Shown one piece after another: positions 24,116 to 35,057 of a stretch of DNA of 64,000 bases. Both the position numbers and the translations under genes were made by a program. The stretch comes from Pseudeuparius sepicola. Its lineage: Eukaryota; Arthropoda; Insecta; Coleoptera; Anthribidae. The stretch spans positions 122,397,735-122,461,734 of the forward strand of contig OY987298.1 of assembly GCA_963920635.1 (NCBI GenBank), written 5' to 3'. Position 1 is the first letter of the stretch; each line of letters begins with the position of its first letter. Below the pieces are notes generated by a model that did not search any database, had not been told where the DNA came from, and worked only from the letters and a program-made list of their open reading frames with translations.

Positions 24116-26900
24116 AATAAGTGCCAACATTTTAACCGCGTATTTAACTCATCAAAAGCAGCAACTTTTTGATTTAATGATTTACTTCTTTTTTTTTTAA
24201 TACTTGTGTTGATAAGCATTCGGAGTGAGGTGCGGTTGCGGAAACATTTTGTGACAATGCCGCCATATGCAATTCACTAATATGATATTAGCTAACGGCG
24301 AAACCCATTGGAACTGTCTTCAGGACTTCAGGCTCGTAGGAAGAATCCAGAATTATATCACCCAAGTAGGCGTATATCCATCTGGTACCGGCAATGTACA
24401 AAATCCGGCAACATCGGAGTGTTAAAGGTGTTTTTTACTCATCACATTGAATAGGCTTTTCTAAATCCTGCAAAAATAAATATCAACTGTTTGTTAATCA
24501 ACTTAGGTTTTTAAAATATTTTGTTGTACCATACTTGCTTATATTTAGTGGTGAATGTACAGCGTGTCCCAAATAGTTTGTCCTACCCCCTGGATCTCAG
24601 GAACCGTAAGAGATACGAAAAAAACTTGAATACAAAAGTTGTAAGGTTCGCAGTGGACGTAACCCCTCTTTTATTTTCACATATACAGGGCGATTCGTAT
24701 TTGCAGGAGAAAAATAAAATATTTAGATTTTGACAATTGCATGAATGCTTTGGAATGTTTGCATTCTCCAAGAAATTTGCTACAGAACCCTTTTTTTTTG
24801 TTTTGTATTTCGGATGCAGCGTTGCCAAGATATCAAATTTTTCTTGGTATTTAGGGACTTCGTAGAGGTTATGCTGTACTTTTCATTTAAGAGGCTACGA
24901 TACTTATGAAATCCGCCTGAAGTGCCCGACTCAATTCAGGACAAACGTCGCTCGATTAGATATGCCTATCCTTTTCCTTCCTCTAGTCCCCACGACTCCC
25001 CACTCCAGCCTGCCCCTTCATAGTGCTACGATTGAGGGGCAGCCGGTCGTAGTTACTACACTGAGAAAAATCTGTCACTTTGTAAAAAAACCCTGTTTAA
25101 TTCAATATGAGATATTATTCCTTAAACTCAAGCAGAAGCTTTTTTGTAACTAACAGTAATCAATTCAATGACAATTGATATTGAATTCTAACGAATAATT
25201 TAAATGTAATATTTTATTTCAATAAATAGCATGTTCTGGAATTGATTATACCTATAATAGTTCTTTTCTAAGCACATTCTTTTGTCAGAACAACATAACA
25301 TAACGTTTCATGGTGTTGAATTGAATAGGGGTACATTTAACTGTTCATTATACTGAAATTACAACTACTGTCACTGAATTTTTGCTGGATTTGTAATAAT
25401 TGTGGGTACTAATATCAATTATAATTATTAGTAATATATCATATTATTGCCTAAATAATAAGCAAATGATGTGTAAAATGCAAATCAAGTTGCTAGTGTA
25501 GCAACTTATAATAATTGACAAAACATCAAGATCAAGAAATTAATACCATTTAATTTTAGTGGATACAAGTTCTAGTAACCCCCAGTTTGTTAATAGCCAT
25601 TCACTTGCACAGTGTTCATTATGACTACGAACGTTATAAAATGTAGGGTTGATTCAAAACCTTTGCGATCATTAATTTGCGATCATTGATTTTGGTAAAT
25701 TACTCAGCAAGGTCACAGCTTTTTTACTAACGTGTTTGTAATAGGATATTAGTTCAGTCGAGTAAAAAGTACTTGATTCAATCTAACTTGTATTTGACTT
25801 GAATTCTAATATGAAAATTCTAAAAATTTCTTGAATACCATAAAAATTGAAAAACATGATTTACTGATTATATTGATGAATACCTATAAAAGTTGCAATT
25901 AAGTTGTTTTGTTCATCCAATGAATTATAATGTTTTTTCAGTTGCTTCTGGGGTACTCTTAGATAGTTTGGAGTAGTCTGAGGGTGAGAATTATTATTAT
26001 TTAAATAAAATGAATTGAATTATTGTTTAAATAAAACATAAGACATTTTAAAACCGAGGTTATGCTTTCATTGTAGTATGCCAATTTTAGTATCGAAGTG
26101 ACAATACGTCTTCTTAACGGAAATTTAAACTATTTTAAACTTATTGGTTCATCTGCAATCACGTCAAAAGTATAGATTAGATTAGAAAAGTGACTATATA
26201 CACGAACTCACTAAAATCACAACAGTCTTTTTTTCCTGTGTAGATAATATGAAATAATAAGTCAGGTGCCGGCCGCCGCCGACGGGTCACACGGGTCTCG
26301 CCGATGCCGACGAAGAAGCGCGAATATATATATTTAAAAAACGGCGGTGGCCTGTTTGCTTTATTGCAAAAATGGTATTTTTTGGGAGTTATAGAGGGCG
26401 TTCACTTTTCCTTGGCAACACACTGCATAGCTTTTTGGCGTCGAAGCAATTTTACTATTATTTTTCATATCAGCAAAGGTGCATAGGTACTATGAAGAGT
26501 TCGCGTATAAAAAGCTCAATTATAAAATCTAAATTAACGATTCGATTGCCGAATTCTTCTTGAACCACGTTAGGGTCAGTGGAACATCTATCAATGTTTG
26601 ATTGGATAATTATTGTTCTGCATAATAGTGTTGTTACGACTAAAAAAGTGCGTTTAAATTCTACTTCTATAAAATGTTTTTTATACCTAGTATTCCAAAT
26701 TTATATTTGTGTAATAATAAATAAATCTAACCATTGAGTAAATCCTTTACTCAATGATCTAACTGAAAACTTTCTACACTGTAAGAGCAGCGTCCAGAGA
26801 TATACTTTCTAGACTTTGGTAAGAGTTCACTTTGGAGGGATTAGAATGAATAGGCCATAGGTATAATATTATATCACAACTATGATTTGTTTATTAAAAA
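24116..26900. other. Intron, 2.8 kb with little to identify
   Basis: A single MITE-like end (CAGCGTGTCCCAAATAG at about 24560) occurs without a clear partner. The remainder is AT-rich, with short frames lacking domain patterns. Confidence 0.4.
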
Positions 26901-27120
26901 CAGTAAGCGGTTTCGTTAATCTTTATTTATTTATACATATACCTACTACCTGCCCTGAGGATGTAGGTAAATTCATAGAGTTGCGAAACCGGTCTCCGTT
27001 TTCAAATAAAGTAGGTAATAGTTTTGAGATAATAGGAGCTATTAATTTCTAATCCCTTGTAAATGTTTCATTCAAAGCCCTGTTTTTTCCAGAAACTTTG
27101 TTTCTCAAACCCTATGCACC

Positions 27121-27519
27121 ATGCACCTGCACTTATACCTAAATCCGAATAATAAGTGTGCAAAATGCCAAATATGTGTTCAAATTCTGGGAACCATATT
27201 AGGTACGGAAATAAAAGCACACAAGCCCACAAATTACTCTTATTGGTTTCACTGTGACTGTTGCGACATCATTATCAAACATTATAGGTATTCTTGCCCT
27301 GACTGCCGTTCAGTTTCAGAACCTTCTGACAAATCTGAATTATCGAACATCCTAGAAAATGTATTAAAATGTCATAAATTCGACAGACTGGAACAATATT
27401 TCTATTTTTATTTTGCCCGATTTTCAATTCAAATGACTTTCGAACAATCTTCTAACGAAGAAGTTTCTAAAACTGACTGGATGTCAGAATTATTATCGTT
27501 CCCTCTGGAAAGTATATAA
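27121..27519 (+). CDS. Orphan Cys/His-rich ORF, unknown function
   Basis: A 132-residue frame starts at ATG 27121; the frame is open upstream to about 27049 with an acceptor-like TTTTTTCCAG at 27083-27092. Residues 13-20 contain C-AK-C-QI-C. A second cluster has FHCDCC, and YSCPDC follows about 15 residues later, giving a possible two-zinc RING-like or ribbon fold in the first 65 residues. The rest is acidic and aromatic with no pattern I know. It has no signal peptide or membrane segment. It could be a lone zinc-finger gene, an exon of a nested gene, or a virus- or transposon-derived fragment. I do not recognise the family and cannot say that it is expressed. Confidence 0.4.
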   Translation: MHLHLYLNPNNKCAKCQICVQILGTILGTEIKAHKPTNYSYWFHCDCCDIIIKHYRYSCPDCRSVSEPSDKSELSNILENVLKCHKFDRLEQYFYFYFARFSIQMTFEQSSNEEVSKTDWMSELLSFPLESI

Positions 27520-29207
27520 ATTAGCTTTTATCATGCAGCGATTTGACACAATAATCGTATTACATAGGATATTATTCGTTTTCAAAAAATGCTTCACATG
27601 ACCCATTTATTTGACAAAAATATTAGCTACTTGTACCTATCACATTTTTAAAGTAAAAATCAAGCGCACAATTTGGTCTAGAATTTAAATTTACTCTTTT
27701 TGCACGACCAGGCCATTTTATGCCCTAGGGATTAAACCATTTTACACAAAAGCAAAAAGTACGTTGTGAATAATAATTATTTATTTATTATTCCTGGAGG
27801 AATAATAATAATGAGTATTATTATATGCCAGTCGACATACATACTGTAATATTCCAACATTCAAAACAAGCGAAACACAAATAAGGGAGACTGAGACTAA
27901 TAAAATGAAAAATGAAACATCTGATATCGATTGAAAGTTCCCCTGACGTGGTTCCCAAGCCCGGTGAGGTAGGCCGAAGTAGGGGGAGTAGGGGAACCAC
28001 GAGTTCCAGCGAACGCCCGCCCGCTCGTCTATCTCCGTACGTCTAATTCCTGCTCGGATGGCCAATTCACGGATCATTTTATTGCCGGGCAATGGGTTCG
28101 TAGTTTTCAAATCATAGCCAAACGAACAAACATATCGACTTGAAAGTAGTCTTAAAATAATGTTATCGAATGCCTCAATCGTCGTTGTGTCTTTCGAATT
28201 ATTTTTGAGCCGCGGAAATACTCGAAATTCTTAACCGAATATAGTCGAATTTCGGGTATGTTTTACATTTTTTTAACAGTGTCGTGTTAGTCCTGCACAG
28301 TTCGTGATACACAACGACGATTCTTCATAGTTTTATCTAAGCCACAAAAAAAATCAAATGAAAATATTAAGAAATGCAAGTAGGAGATGTAAACTACGAA
28401 ACCCTTGAAAATGGGGGGTATCGTAGCGCCTTAATGCAGAAATAAAATAATAAAATTTAAAATGAATATTATTTATTTACATATTTTTGTTCTGCTGCCA
28501 TAAACAGGTCATAGTCTAATACCCGATAGTACAGAACGTAGCGGGGTTGTCATTGAAACACATCGTTTATCTTAAAATGGCACTCCATAGATTATAATGA
28601 TGTTGTAAGGGCCTTTGTGATAAATTCCACCATTACACGAACCTATTGTTGATAACTTTAGGTAAATCAAAAGTAAAATATTAATTAAAACCAATTACGG
28701 CTTTATCCCTTTGGGAAATCGGGTTTGTGCCGACATCCGGCACCACTGCAACAAATTCTTGTTAGAATTGCATTCATTCTCCTCCAGCTGAGCTGCACGC
28801 GCACAAGGAAACGATGTACGATGTAATGGCGGATTGACAAAGAAGTTGTTGTGTTTACTGAATTTACTGCATGTAATGATTATTTGAAGAATTTAAGAAA
28901 TTTGAGAGATTTGTGAGTCAACTGTGGCCTGAAATAGGTACCTATTCGAAAATGTGTTTGTGTTTGTCAAAAAAACCAAGGGAGTTGGTTGATATACTGC
29001 CATTGTAATGAGTAAGAGAAACACAAAATACAGTCAAACCGTTTGCAAAATAAAACAGACTTAATATGAATGAATCCTGGAGTTCTGATGACTTTGTTCA
29101 AAACGCGTAGTTTGCCAATCAAATATATTATAGAGTACTTTTCCATATGGACAGACTCGGATGACTCTGATTCATACCTTACTGTAGCGAAGAATATAGG
29201 TACGCTA
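27520..29207. other. Intron, no confident gene
   Basis: A GC-richer patch at about 27950-28090 carries a minus-strand frame of 109 residues (27781-28110) with no recognisable domain. Perfect 14-bp inverted repeats AATCGTCGTTGTGT and ACACAACGACGATT bound 28177-28322. Nothing else stands out. Confidence 0.4.
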
Positions 29208-29209
29208 TA

Positions 29210-30375
29210 CAGGGTGTTTCTAAATTATGGTGCCAACGTAATATAACAGATAGAAAATGTCATATTGAACAAAAAATTTCCTATAAACATGGGTCCTAAA
29301 ATGCATAACAAGAAAGTTACAGGGTGATGAAAGTATAGTTTTAAAAACATCTTTATCGCAATAACTTCTACAGAAGTTACGTAATTTAAATGAAACTTGG
29401 TGCAATTCTTTACTAACTGAAGTGCAACAATTTTGTATAAAAACGATTTATTCTCATCAACCAGAGGCGGAGGGGCGGGGTAGCACAATGGGTTTTCTAC
29501 TCATAACTTTTTTGAGGTTATCTTTTTGGTCTCGCCGGTTCATCATTTTAGTGCATATTTTTATTTTGCAACAAAAATTTACTCTTGTTTCATAACGATA
29601 AAATCAACCGTTTGCGTTGAAATCGGCAAAATGTGCACCAAAACACCTGTTAACTCCAAAATATTTGAGTAAAAAACATCACTGGTTTTGCTTAGAGGCC
29701 CTGTATGACACGAAAAGTGACAGATAAAACGAATAACTGTCACTTTTTGTGTCATACAGGGCCTCTAGTTTTGCTGAAATATGGATTTTAAAATTTTGTC
29801 GACTTCAATTTTGAATGCGAAAAATTTTTGATACATAGTTCATAGGGAATTTTTTGTCACTTTAAATGGTACAATTATTTTGTAAAATTTGAAAGCGGTA
29901 GTTGAAAATTTTATTTTTCGAATTTTGGAGTTAACAGGTGTTTTGGAGCACATTTTGCCGATTTCAACGCAAACGGTTGATTTTATAGTTATGAAACAAG
30001 AGTATATTTTTGTTGCAAAATAAAAAGATGCACTTAAATGATGAACCTGCGTGACCAAAAAGATAACCTCAAAAAAGTTATGAGTATAAAACCGATTGTG
30101 GTACCCCGCCCCCCCCCTCTCTGGTCGATGGGAATAAATCGTTTTTACACAAAATTGTTGCACTTCAGTTACTAAAGAATTGCACCAAGTTTCATTTAAA
30201 TTGTATAACTTCTGTAGAAGTTATTGCGATAAAGATGTTTTTCAAACTATACTTTCATCACCCTGTAACTTTCTTATTGTGCATTTTAAGACCCATGTTT
30301 ATAGGAAACTTTTTGTTCAAAATGACATTTTCTATCTGTCATATTACGTTGGCATCATAATTTAGAAACACCCTG
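29210..30375. mobile_element. Foldback MITE, CAGGGTGTTTCTAAATTATG ends
   Basis: Arms of over 500 bp are reverse complements almost to the centre. The left flank is TA (29208-29209); the right flank is TG, probably a mutated TA. The axis carries a separate, nearly perfect hairpin at 29693-29767. Minus and plus frames in the two arms (29220-29488; 30180-30365) are mirror images of the same sequence and are not genes. Confidence 0.85.
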
Positions 30376-31204
30376 TGTAATGCCCTCGGCAAGCCGTACT
30401 GACTAAAATCGGATGCGAAAATCTGCCACAAACGTGCGAATGCCCATTGCCGAGCAGCCCGGCCTGGCTGAGGCCGACGCGTTTGCAAGATGTGGGAACG
30501 GTGGCTCCGGCTGAGCCTGTCTCGATGAAGCCAAGTTACCTTAGCAGGGGCTCGTTTTCGGTAGCAGGAAATTTCACATAAGTATAATGATTAGTTTTCT
30601 TGCTGTAGTAGGTTCTTCTACAGACTAGTAAAAATTGCACTGACGTGCGAGAAAATTTTAAAAAGTTCGCCTTGAGGGCAGGACTCCGATGTCCTCCCGC
30701 TGCAACTAATATCTGGGGCCATCAGGTATGAACGTCACATAACCTTAAAAACAGAAAGTTTATACGTACTATTCCTTATTTTATGTATGGTCGTGACCCC
30801 TTCGGCAATAACTTACTGCGTTCATGTTCCGTAAAACGGAAGTATTATTGCCAGGTTTCAGCACAATGTGGGAGCTGAAGGGCGCTTCTTTAATTTTGGA
30901 ATAAGTGAGCCGTATTCGCCGCCGCCGTTCAGAGTTGGAGCTCTGAAAATTTAATACCTATAATTTCGCTCCGTTCTCTGAGTTTCAGGCACCGCTGGCC
31001 ACTGCTGCTGTACTATTTGAAAAACTTTGATTGCGATAATTTCCTCGGCTAATGCTGTTGGAACTACACCATGTTTTTTTTTACACAACTGGCAATTGAA
31101 TATTACTTACAGTTCAGTTTGTGTTGTGGAATGGTAATTAGGTTTTTAATTAACGTACGCAAGAGAAGTTCTCCGTACGTGTATCGTCTAAGGTTATATG
31201 GACG
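30376..31204. other. Intron, GC-richer patch
   Basis: Around 30385-30560 the base composition rises in GC, with repeated GCCGA-type words, but all frames are short and no domain was recognised. Confidence 0.35.
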
Positions 31205-32188
31205 TTTAATTGATCTGGAACACCCCTGTAAAATTGTGATGCTTTACACGATTTGATAATTTTTTTGTGTGTAGGAAGTATCCTTATGCACTTGAGGGAC
31301 ATATCGTCATATCGTGGAAGCACTATTCAATGGCCTGCTACCATTTTTGTCGTGAGAGATTCTTTTATGAGAAATCTGACAACATAGCTTTATTTAGCAC
31401 CCCCTGAACTCTTAACGTCCCAAGTTTTATTAATTTACTTCGCTGACTAACACCTCTACAAGGTCTTAAAATTTGGAAAACTGATTATTTTTTTATTTTC
31501 ATCAGGAATGCTTTGGAAATATTTGAAAATCGGGTACACTTAATCGAAACATCCCAAAAATGTCCCATTAATAGAGAAAACAGAAAAAGAACACCATCCT
31601 ACCATTTTAAAACAATACTTAAATATGGCTTTTTTGCTGTGATCTAAAAAGTATCTACAGTGGTGTGTTTCACTTCAAGTCGAGACAATTCATTATTTTT
31701 TTACGGGTTGACCGATAATGATAAGCACAGTCGTATTGGCCATACCCGGAAACCACACATACCATGTTTCGCGGTCATAGCTTATACAGGGCCGTTCAGA
31801 AAATAGCTTCAAACATGGAAAAAAATACGGTTTTTCGAAGTACCCTGTACAAACACCGAGAGATATTTTAAAATTATTTCTTTGCAGTTTAATTAGAGCT
31901 CACATAAGCAACCAATTCCCACGATTTCGTGGCCCTGCCTTATACAGGTCGTTCGCAATAAAAATACAAAAATCGAAAATAATCGTTTTTTCTCTTGGTG
32001 TTTTTTTTACATTTTTTCTACAATTTTAACTTATGTCTATTAAAAAACATAAACAATATTAAATTTTAGAAAGTATTTTCAATAAACAGCACCCTAGATA
32101 CGTGGATACTAATCGATTTTTAATTTTTTTCAAATAAAAAAAGGGCGCTTTTTATTGAAAATACTTTCTAAAATTTTATATTGTTTAT

Positions 32189-32460
32189 TATAAGAGGGCA
32201 GGAGCAACTAATACACATTAGTTAAACCGACACATCTTTATTTTTATGGGTACATATCGGTGAGAGCGACATTTATTCGCGAACACGAGATTCTTCTGCC
32301 GCCAAGACGCGAACTCTCTCGGAATGACAGCTCCCACAAAAACACAAAACACTCGCGCACACACCTATGCTGGTGCACCGAGTAGACCGGGCGACGTGCT
32401 GCCGGATCCGAACAGGCGGCCTGTAGCGCAGTCTAGTAGGTAAGTGAATGGGATGTTATA
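32189..32460 (-). repeat. Gypsy 3' LTR
   Basis: A 272-bp repeat nearly identical to 37056-37342 but about 15 bp shorter, near CACATTAGTTAAACC. Its ends are TATAA...TTATA rather than the usual TG...CA. On the minus strand it directly follows the polypurine tract. Confidence 0.92.
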
Positions 32461-33271
32461 GCCTCCCCCTCTGGTTCTGAAGACGATTCTTCGTCGAGGA
32501 ACCAGCAGAACTCGGTTGAATCTTCTTGGGTCTTCCTCTCTTTCTAATGGGGACGGTGGGTTTGGAAGTAGTATCCCCATGATATGCAGTCAACTGCGAA
32601 CAATGGTAAACACCTAAGGGTGTGTCTGGACTCTCAGGATGTGCAATCTGATAAGTCGTCGGCGATACTACTTTGGTAATGACATAAGGACCGTCACGTT
32701 TAGGATCAAATTTTGATGTGGTCTTCTTCACAGTACTACTCTTCGTGTGTGTCGTCACTAACACATTATCTTGTAACTTATAATCAGGAGCGGGTTGACG
32801 TCTGTCATCTGCGTATTCCTTACGTCGGTCTTGTAGAAAGTCATGGGATGTCCTGGCTTCAGCCAACGTGAGCTTCATACGTTCCAAATAAGGGGTAATC
32901 TGTGGTATGAAGTTCTCAGGCTGATTAATACTTCTCCAATCGTGGGTGATATCATCAGGTGAACGCATTTCTCGGGCAAACGTTAGATATGCTGCTGTGT
33001 GGCCGGTGGTTATACATTGCATAGAGTTCAAGGCGAACCGTACGAACGGTAATTTCTCGGCCCAAGAGGTATGGTCCGTCTCAACAAGTATGGCTAGTCG
33101 AGGCTTTAGGTCTCTGTTCTTTCTTTCTACCATATTTGCCTGTGGGTGGTAAACTGGGGTGAGGTTTTGCTTGATACCTAAGCAATAGCAAACCTGCTGT
33201 AAAATGGCGGAAACAAACTGGACTCCATTGTCCGACATGAGTCTTCTTGGTAGACCATATCTAAGGAAAAC
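32456..33271 (-). pseudogene. Gypsy integrase C-terminal part
   Basis: The frame continues the upstream pol frame after an in-frame TAA at 33272-33274. It has MSDNGVQF with the second catalytic Asp, then HPQANMVERKNR with the catalytic Glu, and a C-terminal half with a GPYVITKVVSPTTYQI chromodomain-less tail, then a basic KRGRPKK segment. Integrase inserts the cDNA into host DNA. The final stop TAA (32456-32458) is made by the first bases of the LTR. The nonsense codon just before the SDNG motif would separate the two catalytic halves. Confidence 0.85.
32461..32472 (-). promoter_or_regulatory. Polypurine tract
   Basis: AGAGGGGGAGGC on the minus strand, abutting the 3' LTR, is the expected primer site for plus-strand DNA synthesis. 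It also encodes the last residues of the integrase frame. Confidence 0.7.
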
Positions 33272-34528
33272 TTAGTTTATAAGGGTTTTAGCACACTCCT
33301 CTGCGGTTGCTTTGCATAGAGGGAACAATTCCACCCATTTAGTCGCGGTATCTTCTATTATAAAAACCCATTGTTGTCCTTTGTCATTTACAGGTAAAGG
33401 GCCAAACAAATCAATCGACAGGACTTCGAATCTCTGAGCGTACGTTGGTGTCTGTACCAAACCTGCAGGTTTCTGGTTCGTTGCCTTGTACCTCTGATAC
33501 TGTGGACATTGTCTTACATAATCTTCGATAAACCTACGCATTCCTGGGAAGTAATATTTAGCAGCCAGTCTGTGGTAAGTTTTCTCGGAGCCGAAATGCG
33601 CGGCAGTAGGGGCGTCATGATGTTCTTGAAGGACTCGTAAGCGTTCTTGTGAAGGAACAACCAGTTGCGCCTCTTCTGTCTGTTCTGAATCAGTGTACTT
33701 GTACAATACACCATGTGTCACGATGTAACCACGAGCAGTCCAACGTTCGTGATCGTCACTCTTTGGATTCTCAAAGCTATCTATAATTTTCTTAACATCG
33801 GGATCTTTCAACTGTTCTGTTCTAACCTCAGCTAGAGAGCGGGTTGGTAGATCAATGATAACCTCACATATGTCACACGTAGTCGTACCTGGATGTGGAC
33901 ACGGCGGTCTTGAAAGCATGTCAGCAACTATATTCTGCTTTCCTAGGACGTAATCAATTTTCATATTATAGCCCTGAATCAGTAATGCCCATCGGGCAAG
34001 ACGGCCCGTTGGAGTCTTCAGGCTAAGCAACCATTTTAATGGTTGATGGTCAGTCACAACTATTACCGATGAATTGTCAAGGTAGCCACGGAACTTACTT
34101 AAACTCCACACGACAGCTAGTGCTTCTCGTTCCGTTGTACGGTAGTTTTTCTCTGACGAAGTTAGGAGTCTACTAGCATACTCTATTGGTCGTTCTTCTA
34201 TCCCTTCTCCTTGTAAAAGGACAGCACCTAGGGCATACGAAGAAGCGTCTGTTCGTAGAGTGTATGGTTTGGTAGGATCATTTTGTTGTAGTACGGGGGC
34301 ACTTACGAGAGCTTTCTTCAACAGCTCAAAGGACTGTTGTTCTTTTGCGTCCCATACCCACGTAGCATTCTTCTTTAGCAAGCTACTCAGAGGACGAGAT
34401 AGCTCGGCAAATTGGTCAATAAACCTCCTATACCACGAGCAAGTCTGAAGGAAGGATTGTACCTGCTTAACGGTTTTCGGAGCTGGTATGTTTGCTATAG
34501 CTGATGTTTTGTTGGGACCTGTTAGCAC
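33272..34528 (-). pseudogene. Gypsy RNase H and integrase N-terminal part
   Basis: The frame opens after a frameshift near 34500-34530. RT thumb residues (QVQSFLQTCSWYRRFI) are followed by RNase H (TDASSYALGAVL, REALAVVWSLSKFR, VTDHQPLKWL, LGKQNIVADMLSR). The integrase zinc-binding domain follows: HHDAPTAAHFG, then CPQYQRYK, where the usual second Cys is Tyr, so zinc binding is probably lost. The first catalytic Asp lies in SIDLFGPLP. The frame ends at TAA 33272-33274. Confidence 0.88.
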
Positions 34529-35054
34529 GCAATTTAAACATACGGAGTCTCATGAACACACGTCTCAAATCTTCCAAGTGATTATCAAATGTCTCGGAGA
34601 GTATGATTAAATCGTCGAGATATGCAAGTACTAAGACGTTGGGTAGACCGCTTCGAAAACGATCTATTAGCCTTTGAAAGGTCGCCGGGGCACTTGTCAA
34701 CCCGAACGGCATCACTTTGTATCGAAAAGTTCCGTAGGGTGTGACAAACGCTGTCTTATCTCTGTCAGTTTCGTGTACTTGTATCTGGTGGTATCCTGAA
34801 CGTAAATCAATGGTTGTCATAAACATCGTTTTTCTGGTGGAATGTAATAAATCATCCATTCTGGGAAGGGGGTATGAATCTGGTTTGGTTATACGGTTTA
34901 AAGACCTGTAGTCTACACATAGACGGGTGCCTCCATCCTTTTTTGGTACCAGGACCACCGGAGCCGACCATGGTGACTCGCATTCTTCAATATAACCTGC
35001 GGCAAGCAACTTGTCCAGTTCTTTTTTGAGCTTTTCTTTGTTGGATGGGGTCAT
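34467..35054 (-). pseudogene. Gypsy reverse transcriptase
   Basis: The 195-residue frame carries the RT fingers and palm: PWSAPVVLVPKKDGGTRLCV, DYRSLN, TIDLRSGYHQI, FVTPYGTFRYKVMPFGLTSA, and the catalytic YLDD in VLVLAYLDDLIILS. It copies the element's RNA into DNA. Upstream it is separated from gag-protease by an in-frame TAA at 35058-35060, only two codons before this ATG. Downstream the frame changes after KLRAN, where about 35 residues of the usual connection to the thumb are lost or shifted. Confidence 0.92.
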
Positions 35055-35057
35055 ACC

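Noticed and set aside
29220..30365. Mirror-image frames with similar proteins on both strands
   Set aside because: They lie in complementary arms of the MITE at 29210-30375 and have no domain.
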